From NCBI RefSeq assembly GCF_945859685.1, contig NC_079148.1, forward strand, positions 31,135,946 to 31,199,945: a DNA stretch of 64,000 bases, in the 5' to 3' direction. Source of the DNA: Eupeodes corollae (taxonomy: Eukaryota; Arthropoda; Insecta; Diptera; Syrphidae). A model generated the notes under the pieces. That model was not told the DNA's origin, did no database searches, and was given only the letters and a program-made list of their open reading frames with translations. Positions 12,046 to 23,885 of this stretch are shown here, piece by piece; position 1 is the first letter of the stretch, and each line of letters begins with the position of its first letter. The translations under genes were made by a program, and so were the position numbers.

Positions 12046-14073
12046 AGACATTACTATTTTTGTAAGTATCGATTTAAATAACCTTTTATTAAGTGATTTC
12101 TTATCTAAATGTATTCTTTTCAAAATGTTATTGATACTGACATTGTGTATGGAATATAACGCCTCGACGATCATTATTAAAAATATGTGGACTTACTGGT
12201 TATTCACCACACTTGAAATAATTTTGTCGATAAAACAATAAAGTTGACCGTAAAGTAAATTGCACGAAACATTAACCGCTCAAATACCAATTTTTAAACA
12301 AAGGACGTATGATAGTACTTTTTAATTAATGACTTAACCATACTTTTAAATGAAAGCAGAGAAAACTAATGAGCCTCCAGTAACTTTGACTCCGGGTTAA
12401 GACTTCAAATTTAAAGTGAAAGCAGAGGTACCAAATTCTTTGATCCATTCGCTTTTTCGTCTGATTTAATTTATAGCTCGATTCTAATTGAGATCAGAAA
12501 TATAAACTTTAAGAGGCACCCGTCAGTGTTAAGATTTACCATACCATGTTTTTGATAATTCAGGCAAATATACAAGCAATAAAGGATAACTGTTCACAGC
12601 CAATAAAAAGGCGATTATGTTAGAAAGCCTACTCTTTTAAGCATTTTTAGTATACTTTCATAAAATACTAATCATTTTGTTTCCTGTTTCGTTTTTGTGA
12701 TCCATTTAAAGGTGGGCATTACTCCCTTGAAGATGGATGAAAAGACTTTAGGTAGTTTTGAAAAGAAAGTTCTTCTAGTGATTTATGGTTTTGTCTTCAA
12801 AGAAAAGAGAATAAAGAAGTAGGTAAAATAATGGCTTATGCAATATATATTTTAGTAGGCTCTTCTAATAGTCAACAAATCTTTAGACATAGTTGTCTGG
12901 CGCAAATGAAGAAGAACCTCAGCATTCAGCAAGCTAAACTAAGAACAGAACTCATATGAGTAGAATAAGCCTTTTCTCCAACTCTTAAAAGCATAGTATT
13001 GATATATTGGTATTGGTGGAAAAAATAAGGCTTTTAAAAAATGTTTTACTCGTAATTGTATTTCGAAAAAGGCGAATTTAATATTCTTGTAATGCGTTTC
13101 AAATCTTTAAGCTTTGAGCAATATTTAGGGCAATTATTTTACTGAATTCATATAAGTTTATTTTTTAAATCTTCTACAAAATACATTCCAGTTTATATCA
13201 CCTTTTAATGGTATTGGTTTTCATTCGCTTTTAAGTGTCATAAAGTCTGCCCCTCAATTAACCTTTCGTATACGTAATCAACGCTTCTATTATTAGCTAA
13301 AAACCAACAAACTCTTATCAAATTAACTTTGATTGATGAAAATTTAAGACCTAACTATACGTATGTACATACACCTTAACTTCATTTATTTATTTTTCTT
13401 TTCAAAATAAAAATGAACTTTTAATGTTTAATGTCTTTTTTTTATAATATGTAGTTAGATAGCCCACTCCATAACCAGCAACAATTTGGGGAAGGTATTA
13501 AATTACGATCCTAAATAAAACATCAACCTTTTTATTTCCACACCAATTTTTTAGAGACCACTCCCGCTTTTGTTTCAAATAAAAGAAAGAAGCCAAAAGA
13601 AAAAACAACTACGAAATAGGTGTACCGGTAAAGCTACGCAGTAAATTTTATAAGGCTAATGATGGGTTGAGTTGTAATCGATCAAATTTCACGTTCAACA
13701 ACCGAGCGACGTAGGACTCACGACGATGATGAGGTTAAAGGATGTTTTTCTTTGATCTTTTTTTTTTGGTTTTATTTTCTATGTACTTGTCTGTTATCTA
13801 ATTTAGTAGACTTTGCCTTTCCTTAGAAATTACACTGCTCCAAGGCTGAGGATGGTAGAATTAGATGAAAAATTGGTTCAAGCTCACTCATTTATATTAT
13901 TTTATACTACTTTTGTTCGTTTGTTAACCTACACCCTGGTTTTTCGTTACAAATCCATCAAAAGGGCAGCCACAATCCTTGCAAACCTAAAACTTTGGGT
14001 TTTTGGAAATTCACAATATGCTCCACCTTCGCTATAATTTATAAGATGTTCAAAGTTATTGGCTGATTATTAT
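12046..14073. other. AT-rich stretch with no recognised gene
   Basis: No long ORF, RNA gene or family repeat was recognised. A 74-codon ORF at 13813 has no recognisable domain and is treated as chance. Confidence 0.4.
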
Positions 14074-15869
14074 TAACTTCCCATAGGAAGTTATTGTAAT
14101 GGGTCCGATTTGTCAAATTGAAAATTTTGACATTTCTCGACGTTTCAAGGTCCCTAGAGTCGAAATAAAAGATTTTTAGAAAGATGTCTGTGCGTGCGTG
14201 TGTACGTACGTTCGTACGTCCGTACGTCCGTACGTCCGTACGTTCGCGACGTTTTTTTCGTCGTCCATAGCTCAAGAACCAGAAGAGATATCGACTTCAA
14301 ATAAATTTTGTTATACAGATAATAAGGCAGAAAGATGCAGAAAGGGCTTTCAAGAAAATTGCGTGGGTGGTTTTTTTACCATAGCAGTTTAAAAAAAAGG
14401 TGAAAATTTTGGTTAACCCTAAATATCTTACGAACCAAAAACGCTAGAGACTTGAATTAAGTTTTATATAATAAATTGTAACGTGATCTCAAAGAAGTAT
14501 ATTTTTTGAAAAAAATCTATCTAACGGTTTTTTTTCTTAATCAAAAAAACTGAAAAAAAAAATTTGTCACTTCCTAAATTTAACGACTAACATATGATTT
14601 CATCTCCAAAACAATTTTGAGCAACGGAGAATAATGTTTTTGAAATCTGATAAAATTTTGAGAAAAATGTAATTGACATTTTTTTTTATAAAAAATAAAA
14701 ATCTAAAAAAATCATTACTCAAAATTCGTAAAAATTAAATATCGATTCAAATATCTTTTCAAAAACTTGAAATTCAGGCTTCAAGCTTATTTTATCTTAT
14801 AAGAAATATTGTTTTCAACATTCAGTAAAATTTTGAGAAAAATTGAATTGACAGTTTTTTTACAAAAAATAAAAATTAAAAAAAAAATTAATAAAAGTTG
14901 GTAAAAATTGATTTTCGACTCAAATATCTTTTAAAAACTTTGAGATATTGGCTTTAATTTACTTTTATCTTTCAAAAAATATTGTTGTCAACATTCAGTT
15001 AAATTTTGAACAAAATCGAATTGACAGTTTTTTTATAAAAAAATTAAAAACCGAACAAAAATTAACAAAAGTTGGTAAAAATTGAATATGGATTCAAATA
15101 TCTTTTCAAAAACTTGAAAGTTAGACTTCAAACTTATTTTATCTTATAAGAAATGTTGTTTTAAGCATTCTGAAAGGTGTTGAGAAAAATCGAATTAACA
15201 GTTTTTTTTACAAAAAATAAAAACCTTAAAAAAAATTTATAAAAGTTGGTAAAAATTGATTTTCGACTCAAATATCTTTTCAAAAATTGTAGATATTGGC
15301 TTTTAACTACTTTTATCTGTCAAAAAATATTGTTGTTAACATTTAGTAAAATTTTGAAAAAAATCAAATTGATAGTTTTTGTACAAAAAATTAATTACCT
15401 AAAAAAAAATTAACAAAAGTTGGTAAAAATTGATTTTCGACTCAAATATCTTTTCAAAACTATAAAATATTGGCTTCAAACTAATTTTGTCTTATAGAAA
15501 ATATTGTTTTCAACATTCGATAGAATTTTGAAGAAAATCGAATTGACGGTTTCTTACAAAAAATAAAACTCTAAAAAAAACAATACTAAAACTTGGTAAA
15601 AATTTACTTTCGACTCAAATAGCTTTTCAAAAATTAAAAATATTGGCTTCAAACTTATTTTATTTTACAGAAAATATTGTTTTCGATATTCAGTGATTTT
15701 TATATAAAAATCCAACAATCCGTTTTTTCATAAAAAATGAAATCTATAAAAAATAGTACGCAAATTTGGTAAAATCGATACTAGTACATATAGACAAACT
15801 TTTAAGCAAGACAAATCGACAGACGGGATGGGAAGTTATCAGTGTGGGTCGCATCCCAGCCTCTTTTTA
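14074..15869 (+). repeat. Dispersed family P element, longest copy
   Basis: This copy is the reference for the family. The left end is the palindrome AACTTCC-CATA-GGAAGTT (14075-14092). It runs into GGAAGTTAT-TGTAAT-GGGTC (14086-14105), a conserved TTTCAAGGTCCCTAGAGTCG block, and a CGTACG-rich tract near 14205-14245. Tandem AT-rich monomers follow. The right end has GGAAGTTAT-CAGTGT-GGGTC (15831-15850) and then GCATCCCAGCCTCTTTT. No protein-coding capacity was found. At least six other copies or pieces lie in this window in both orientations. It is non-autonomous; its class (Helitron-related, terminal-repeat DNA element or other) is not settled. Confidence 0.88.
14729..15770 (+). repeat. Six tandem monomers of about 174 bp inside the family P copy
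   Basis: The recurring block GTAAAAATT, followed by a gATTCAAATATCTTTT-like block, starts at 14729, 14901, 15075, 15249, 15423 and 15596. The spacings are 172, 174, 174, 174 and 173 bases. Each monomer also has a TTGACAGTTTTTT-like and an A-rich AAAAAATAAAA block. Monomer number differs between copies of the element. Confidence 0.85.
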
Positions 15870-17099
15870 TTATTTGATGGTTTTCAGAACAGAATTTTTT
15901 GATGTCTTATAATTTTATTTCGATCATATTTTTTGAGTTGTATTCGAAAATGCCTGCTTCTTTTAAATAAACAATAGTGAGGATTCGATAAATATAATAA
16001 GACATCATAAAGAGTAAACATGAAAGTTAGTTTTAATTTTTTAATTTTTGTATTAAAGTTATTTTTTCTCATCATCGATTGAGCTTAAGAGGTTAGACGC
16101 TACTTGCTTAACTTTGTTTCAAATAATTGCAGTTAAAATGTAAAATTATGTCAAAAACAAAAATATTTGTGTAAAATGTGCACTTGGGCGTATGCTTACT
16201 TTTATTTTAATGAATTTTATAAAAATGATCGTCTAACTACTTAAATTTATTATAACCGAATCAAGTTGCAAATATTTAAAAACAATTATTAAATATTTGC
16301 AACTTAACTGCAGTTAGATACTGATGAAAATGGTGAAAATGTTTTTTTTCCCTCAGCAAAATTTAATAAACAAACTAGAAAATATTCATTATTTTATTTA
16401 TATTCTTTGGGCTGGAGGTAACTAAGTGGTGTAAATGCAACAGTTTTTCCTAGTAAAATAGTAATAGCTAGAGTAAGCAGCTTTTCCGAGAAATATTGCA
16501 CGTTTTCTGAAAATTGTAATAAGTGGTAGGAATATTTCCTTGAATAAATAGCATATGTTTCTCAAATACCTTACCTGAAATTCGTTTAGGCTTGAAAATT
16601 TTAGGAAATTCTACAATTTTAAAGTGTTAATATTCACATGACTGGATGTCTAAGTGTCCGTAAAACTTGAGGCAGACATTTTGGAAAGTGTGTTCTATAG
16701 AAGGTTACGGGCACATACCTAGGTGTCTGATTAAACCAAATTTGGAATTAGTGGTTAAATAGTTGAAGTCTTTTTCTTTCCCATTTGAGTTCTCTGAAAA
16801 ATAATAAATTTTTAGGAAATACTGGCATACGTGTGTTGATCTAATTTCACCTACATCCATAACTTGGTTTAGTTTAGTCTACATAGATGAAATAGCTCTG
16901 TGTTCATTGCCTTGAATGATACATAACAATTATAATTATTATGCTTGGTTCATTTCTTGGTTTTCCTTAAAGTTCTGTGCCTGGAATGATCGATGCTGCA
17001 AATAAAATTTGTATAATGAACCAAGTAGTTGTCTAAGGAGTTTTGAAAAAGCAGTACAACTTTGAAGTTTAAGTTGTTTTTATTCGAATTTTTGAGATA
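15870..17099. other. AT-rich stretch with no gene recognised
   Basis: Apart from the hairpin at 16263-16305, no ORF of note, RNA gene or family repeat was recognised. Confidence 0.4.
16263..16305. repeat. Perfect 17-bp inverted repeat (hairpin)
   Basis: The arm AAGTTGCAAATATTTAA (16263-16279) is followed by a 9-base spacer and its exact reverse complement (16289-16305). There is no T run after it and no nearby gene, so a terminator role is not supported. It may be the relic of a short foldback element. Confidence 0.7.
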
Positions 17100-18381
17100 A
17101 AGAGGGTGATTTTTAAGCTATTATCTTCTTGGCAACACTTGTTTAAACAGTTGACGCACGTTTCGTGTTTTGTTTCATTGTCAAAAATATTCAGTCTATA
17201 ATTTAACCATGAAAAGTCTTACAAACGAACAACGTTTGCAAATTACTGAAATTTATTATCAAAATGCGTGCTCTGTTAAGAAAGTTCAACGTGCGTTTCT
17301 TCTTAAATTTTATCTTCAGTTTAATTGACCCACTGAAGCGGCTATTGTTACTAAATTATAGACCAAATTTACATTATTAAACAACAAGCAACAACCAACA
17401 TGCTTTCGAAGAGTGCAAACTGAAGAAAATATTGCAGCTGTATCGGCCAATGTTAATGATGACCATCTACTATATTATCGATTCGTCACCGTTCGCAGAA
17501 ATTGGACCTCTGTTACCCAACAACATGGAAAATTTTGCGGAAGGATTAAGGAGTGATGACTTGCAAAATACAGAATTGAAGCCAAACTATCTACTGTAAC
17601 GTACAATTTTTGGTGAATGGACGCTTGGAAAGTTGACCGAAGATCCATTTTTTTACCGAAAAATTGTGTTCAGCGATGAAGCTCATTTTTGTCTAAATGG
17701 GTACGTAAGTAATCAGAATTGTCGATTTTGGAGTGAATTTCAGCCAGAAGCAATGCAAGAGCTACCAATGCATCCCGAATGATCGATGTTGCAGAAAAAG
17801 ACACAGGTTGGTGCGTTTTATGGGCTGGTGGCATCATTTGACCGTACTTCTTCAAAGATGATGCGAATCGTAACGTTACTTTGAATGGTAAGCTCTACCG
17901 CGATATGATGATATTCAACTTATTTTTTGCAAAAAATGCAAGAGCTTGACTTGCATGACATGGGCTTTTAACAAAACGGTGACATACGCCACAAAGCACG
18001 TACAACAATGGACTTATTGAGAGGCGAGTTCGGAGAACTTTTTATTTCACGTTCGGGACCGGTTAATTGGCCGCCTAGATCGTGCGATTTAGACTATTTT
18101 TTATGGGGCTATGTCCAAGCTCATTTTGATACAGATAAGCCCGCTTCAATTGACACATTGGAATGGGAGACAACATTGAAGCATTTATTCGTTAGATAGG
18201 GCCCGAAATCTTGGAAAGAGTATGCCAAAATTAGACTAAGCGGATGGACCATTTGAGGCGCAGTCAAGGTCAACATTTGCATGAAATAATCTTCAAACAT
18301 TAAATTATATAGACCGTACTATCGATTCAAATTATTTTTTTATTGAAAAAACTTTTCTATAGCTTTTATAAAATCATCCTT
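17100..18381 (+). mobile_element. Mariner-type transposon with terminal inverted repeats, transposase broken
   Basis: The left end AAGAGGGTGATTTTTAAGC is inverted at the right end (GCTTTTATAAAATCATCCTT, ending at about 18381). Both ends are flanked by TA, the target of this superfamily. A transposase reading frame starts at 17209 (MKSLTNEQRLQITEIYYQN) but meets a stop within about 40 codons. Later segments are scattered over frames: EENIAAVSANV, then VLWAGG, and in the longest piece (18008-18199) DLLRGEFGE, GPVNWPPRSCDL and YFLWGYV with DKPAS. The conserved TPLD before YFLWG is missing here. The element is dead as a source of enzyme. A second, more damaged copy of this subfamily lies at 35806-39118. 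Confidence 0.88.
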
Positions 18382-18544
18382 TATAATATAATACAATTTG
18401 ACATCCTTTAATAATGTAATATTCCTTGATAAAAAACTATTTTGAAATTAAAAATCATATTTTGTTAACCATGTTCTGTTAAATAAATTTTTGAAATTCA
18501 ATTTGTTTTTAAACGCTTGACTACCTACTTATTAACTTAATTAC

Positions 18545-19480
18545 GAGGTTTCGTCTTATGTGAACTAGTTCCTCACCCAACAAACTGTTTGATCTAGCTC
18601 GGTCCCTAGGTAAATGTCTCCAGTTGCGCACTTTAAGGTGGACCAGGTCACTTCCACTTGTGCTTGCCATCTGATCCGCGGTATTCATCTATTGCGATGT
18701 CCTGTGGGCGTGGATTCGAAGGCTTTTCTGGCCAAAGAATTGGTTTCCTCTCGTTTTAGTCGCTCAATCTTCTCCTCCACTTACCTTTTATCAATGCGGG
18801 ACCGTAGATCACACTAGTAACTCAAACAACCTAAGATGTTATTATCCGCTTTTGACATAGTCTATGCTTCTGCACCTTATAGCAGGACGGACGGAGGATG
18901 AGATTTTTATAAAGCTATTATTTTGTCGTTCGAGAGAGTTCTTTTCAATCAAATGCTTTCTTAGCTCAAATAACAGAGGTTATCGAGAGTAATTCTTCGT
19001 TTGATCCCAGCGCTGATGTTGTTCATAATTCATAATTATATAATTTTTAAAGTTTTAACCGAGACATTTTTTTTATAACAGCATGTATTTTTTGTTGCCC
19101 TCATTAACCGCTAAGCCACTTTTTTGCCGCCTTTACCTCAATACTCAAAAAAGTCCCATTGACATCAAGATGAGTACTTCCGATTATGTAAATGTCATCA
19201 GCATATGCTAGTTATTGCATAGACTTTCAAAAGATCGTGTTTCTGGTGTTGACGTGGGAGGTCTATTGTATTCTTTTCAAGGACGATGTTGAAGAAATCG
19301 TATTACAGCTCATGAACTTGTCTAAAGCTTTTTTGCATCGAAAGGTTCTGTTAAGTTTTGTCCAACCTTTATGAAGCAGCTGAAATTCTCCATTGTCATC
19401 CTTCAAAATCGGACGAGTTTTATAGGGATTCCAAAACTAGAGATAGCTCTCTAAAGTTCGTAATTAAGTTCGAGTAATTT
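18545..19480 (-). pseudogene. RTE-clade reverse transcriptase remnant, heavily decayed
   Basis: On the minus strand, pieces typical of RTE-type elements occur in the expected order. They are IPIKLVRF with MTMENF, NLTEPFDAK, DFFNIVLEK, YADDIYIIGSTHLD (motif C region, near 19200), KAAKKWLSG, LTLDNLCYL, GAEA with MSKAD, and finally ARKAFESTPTGHR and RIRWQAQVE near 18640-18730. Stops and frameshifts are frequent. No promoter, 5' part or tail was recognised. The gene is long dead. It differs in motif content from the Jockey/CR1-like remnants elsewhere in the window. Confidence 0.82.
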
Positions 19481-22472
19481 CTAAGATGTTTCTCATTTTT
19501 ACAAAATTTAAAAGGCAATTCTGACATATCTCCTATGACATCAAATAAAACTTATAGTTCTAAAATTATAGAAAATTTTGTCAACGTTTGAAAACTGATT
19601 GGTTCCTCACATAAATTACATTTTTGCCTACAAAAATTGAGTGATATCAAAATCAAAAACTACATCAAAAGTTAGTTTTGAAAGATGAAGAGGCTATAAT
19701 CCTTTCTAACTGAACAGATCTTCAATTGTTTCATGAAATATTATTGTTTTTCTTTTATCTATTAATAGTGTGGGTAGAAGAACATTTAAGCAATCAACCT
19801 CGTTTATGGTATACGTGCAAATTTGATGAAATTCATCCTTTTCGCCTACGCACGAGGATGTTCTTTGAAACATAATAAATCTGAAACAAGCATGCCAGTT
19901 TCAATATACAGACGAACCAGAGGACATTATTAATGCGATGTAAACATCAACAGAAAATCCTTTTTTTTACTAAGTTCATTGGCCCATGTAACACCATACT
20001 GAGATACCACTCCTTATATATTCGTAGACCATCATGATGGTTGTCGCTTGTTATAGTCATGTGTGTGCAGGACAGTTCTATAAGAATGCAATCGAGAGTA
20101 AGGGCTCTGTTGGCTTGTTTTGCCAGGACGACGATGACGACGTAAACATTAAGCTCGGAAAGGCCAATATACCAATCCGGCATTTAATACATGCAGATGC
20201 AGATGCCCAAGCAAATACATAAACATATTCATTTTATCCTTCGAATACATAGATATTAATTTCCAACATCATATCCTTGTGTGTTTATAACGGTTGAGCA
20301 AAAACAGGTCCTTTCTCCCTCTGTTATGATTTTAAGTTAAGAGGAAACTGCAAACTGATGCAATATGGTTAAGGTTTATTTTCGGGCTATATAGCAAGAT
20401 AATCCTTCTCTGAACTCATACCATGTATATTGTATAATATGTTTTTTTAAACATTTTATATTTTGTACAGAAAAAAGAAGAAGAAAGATGCCAGTAGCAG
20501 GCACAGGAAAACAGGATGAGGTTGATTGTGTGGTGTCTTTTTCCTTTGCCTTATAACTAGGCTTCGTTATATATTTATAACTATATTTATAAAGACTTAC
20601 CTTCAACAATAATGCCACATTTATACAATATACATAACATAATATGCAGATTTTAAACTTTATTTAAGTAGATTATGTGCGATGTCGTATAGTTGTGGCC
20701 ATGTCAATGAAGGATTTAAAATAGAATAGAGGTATGTTTCACGTCTTTGGATGACAATGGCAATAGAATATTAAGGCATACAACACATAACCTATTTGCA
20801 GATGAACTAAAATCTAAAAAGTGGTGAATGGGATTAACAAGAATATGAGTGTACTACGTAGGGCTGCTCTAGTTGCTTTGGAATTGTGTGTTTTCTTGTT
20901 GCCTTAAATAAATAAACTTAAATATTAAATACAAGTTTTCTTAGAAGACTTGAAGATTGGTTATACAGTTTGTCCTGAGTTTAACGAAAATACTTTAATT
21001 TTGAACAAGATAACTTGTTTTTTTTTTCAAGGAAATTATTCAAAAATTTGAAACTTATGGTTTTTTGAAGTAGAAAAGTTTGTAGCTTTCATTTTGTTTA
21101 ATTAACCTTAAACTTTCAAACTTTAATTTTTACTGATGTACATTTTAAGAGTCACGAATAAGACAGGCTTACATAATAATTGTCTGTATGATGCGACCAT
21201 ACATTTTCGAGGACAAAAATTGTTTTACTAAAAAATTTGCTTAACTAACTAGGACGAAATTTGTTATAAATATTCTTCATATAAAAAAAGTAACTGCCAT
21301 GATCTCATTTCTTAAAAAATTCAAAATCATTCAATCGGGCATTTTATTACGTTGGTAGTGAGGAAAAATATAAAAATATAAAAATCTAGAATTAAAAGTA
21401 AATTAATGATTGTTCGTTTTGAATTTTACTACTCGAAGTTGTGAATTTAAAAATTCCAGTGAAAATAATGTTAAAGACTTTGAATTGAGTATTATTTGCA
21501 TTTTTTTACATATGTACATATTTATGCTACATAATTTACAAATAAAAATTCTTCACTGATTGGTCTTGTTCAAAAGATGTCTAAATATTGTTGACAAGAT
21601 TTTAAGTCTAAACAAATCTTAAGGACAATGTATTTGGTGATTTTGAAAACTGTGAAGGTAAACGGTCAATTAGTTGACTTTCTGACATCACAATCTGTCC
21701 TAAGGGTGTTATGCCGCATCATCGTCAACAAAAAATGCGGCCAACATGTTGACTAGCACCATGACGCTTGCACATATTTTTGAGTCAACGCTTTAACCCT
21801 ATTTTGTGACCGTGTAATGTGTTAATCAACACTATTAACACACCATCTAAAGTTTTTTGTTTCACATTAATCGCACACAACGGACTATTGCGCCACCTAA
21901 TTTATTTAATTTTTAATAGAAACGTACAAGTTGACAGTTTGTTTATAAATTAATTACAAAATACTGGTGTGTTTCATTTTTGTTTAATTTCTTTCAACAT
22001 GTTTTGTAATAATTGCTATTAAAACCAGAAGCCTGTAGTGCAGTGACAGCCTAGCAAAAAAGAAAGCTCTGTCTTTTTCTGTTCTGTGAAACAAAATCGC
22101 AAAATTTAAAATAATTGATTTATTGATTAGAATCCAGGCAGAAATTTATCGAGTGTGTCCGAAGACCTCGAAATCAGTGCTGACATTAAAGTCATGTTTA
22201 CCTTAAATGGATGACTACTAATTTTGGGACCTTCTACTAACTCAAATTATTTGTTACGTTTGATCAGATGAAATCAAAGTCAAGACCGTAAACTCACCCT
22301 AAAAAAGTTATTGTATTCTTTGAGATTAATCAATGTTAATACACAAATCATCCTTTAACTATCAATACCAGTGTGAGTTCTGTTGTTTGTTGGTCATTTT
22401 AATAATCAAAATTAATTTTTTTAATAGAAGTTGAATCCGAAAAATCACTCTTACTCTTTAAAGATTTTATTT
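19481..22472. other. Mostly unassigned stretch
   Basis: No gene is supported. A less AT-rich block around 20.02-20.22 kb carries overlapping ORFs of 62 and 78 codons on opposite strands, with no recognisable domain. The only repeat noticed is the SINE tail fragment at 21872-21900. Confidence 0.4.
21872..21900 (+). repeat. 3' end fragment of the tRNA-derived SINE family
   Basis: CACAACGGACTATTGCGCCACC matches the distal end of the copy at 61870-62172 except for one base. No head or body precedes it, so only the tail remains, or it is a short independent match. Confidence 0.5.
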
Positions 22473-23066
22473 ACTTTCCATATTATGAAGTTATTGTAAT
22501 CGGTCCGATTTGTAAAATTAAAAATGCTGACATTTTTCGACGTTTCAAGGTCTCTAGTGTATAATTAAAAAACATTTAGAGAGATGTCTGTGCGTACATG
22601 TATACGTATGTTCGTAAATCCAAACGTCCGTACATGTAATAATTCAGAAAGGACTCTCAAAAGTGATTTTATCTCCAAAACAATTTTATGCAGCGAAGAA
22701 TAATGTTGATGTCAAACATCTGTAAAAATTTGAGAAAAATCGAATCGACATTTTTTTTTATTAAAAAAAAAATACCTAAAAGAAAAGTTTTTAAAAATTG
22801 ATTTTAGATATTTTTAAAAATTTGAGATTTGGCTTCAAATTAATTTTATCTCATAAGATATATTGTTTTCACTATTCGGTACAATTTTGAGTAAAATCAA
22901 AAAAATTGGTTTTCGACTCATTTGAAACCAAAATATTTACCAAATATTGTTGGTAATTTTGTATTTAGAATAATTCAACTAAAAACTTTTTTAACAAAAC
23001 ACGAAAACCTGTAAACCTTTAAGCAAGATAAATCGGAAGGTCAGTTGTATACCAGCTTTTTTTTTC
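22473..23066 (+). repeat. Family P element, short diverged copy
   Basis: The left end is a decayed palindrome running into GAAGTTATTGTAATCGGTCC. The CGTTTCAAGGTCTCTAG and ATGTCTGTGCGT blocks and about two AT-rich monomers follow. The right end near 23040 has a decayed GTATACCAGC end. It is more diverged than the copies at 14 and 28 kb, so probably older. Confidence 0.75.
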
Positions 23067-23219
23067 ATTAGACATAGAATTAAATACTGCGCACTCTTTT
23101 TGCCAATATTATACCAATGTGAAGATTCTTTTCCAGTCATTTTTGGGATTTATGCAAAAATTGCAACGTAGGTCGATGTTCTGTACTTTAGTGAAACCCG
23201 AATCTTGTTTCGAGGCTTG

Positions 23220-23630
23220 TTTTTTTTTTCATTCACAAGCACTCAAGGGGTTATTAGTACCCTTTATCTGTTTATATTTAAACAGAGTGCGAGCGTTAGG
23301 AAAATAGGGAAGGATTTAAAAGGAGATACCGGTGCACTTTGGTCTTAAAGTTCTGAACATCAGAATGGGAGGGAAAAACAGAGTTGGCCAAAGCATTCCA
23401 CATTCACGATATGAGATTTAAGAAAGAATCTCTATACTTGACAGTACGCCCGAAATTGAGCTCAAGGGTAAACTGATGAGCATTCCTAGAAGTGCGAGTG
23501 TTACGGCTGAATTGTTTAAGGGGTGAAATGAAACTGGCTAATTCGACAGAACATTGTTTGTAAAAATATCGATAAAACCGATAAAACAACGAAAGGCATG
23601 AAACATTGCGGCTATCCCGATTTTGCAATC
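23220..23630 (-). pseudogene. Family B retrotransposon 3' end
   Basis: The minus strand encodes the C-terminal end of the reverse transcriptase ORF (RNTRTSRNAHQFTLELNFGR with TVKYRDSF, 23404-23520). A 3' untranslated block with CCCTTGAGTGCTTGTG and an A run (plus-strand T run at 23220-23229) follow. It aligns with the 3' part of the remnant at 10329-11645. It is truncated upstream at about 23630; only the tail of the element was inserted or survives. Confidence 0.8.
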
Positions 23631-23691
23631 AAGACTAGTTGTTTATTTTTTTTAAATTATTTAGTTTAACGCACGTGTTTTGAAGGAACAA

Positions 23692-23885
23692 AACGGATTG
23701 TCGGGATTTGACGGGATTTTAAAAAGTGGAATTGCAATTGATGGGGATTTTGAATAAGCGGGATTTCAAAAGACGGGATTTCAAAAAATCGTTTTTTTTA
23801 GAAGACGGGATTATAAAACTTTTATTTTGGGATTTTTTAAAAATTTGATTTTAAAAATCGGGATTCCGATCGCTCCCAGGAACCT
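23692..23885 (+). repeat. GGGATT-rich dispersed repeat, copy 1
   Basis: GGGATTT or CGGGATT recurs irregularly every 15-30 bases with A/T-rich filler. The block begins with CGGATTGTCGGGATTTGACG and ends with ATCGGGATTCCGATCGCTCC. A similar order of sub-blocks and the same GGGATTCCGATnCGCTCC end occur at 28296-28530. Confidence 0.75.

Noticed and set aside
14039..14275. ORFs with RTYGRTNVRTHART-like repeats in the family P copies
   Set aside because: They translate the CGTACG tract and appear in different frames and strands in different copies, with no conserved start or product.
15070..15770. CRISPR-like or bacterial direct-repeat array
   Set aside because: The 174-bp period, AT-rich monomers without unique spacers and the eukaryotic context fit a tandem satellite instead.
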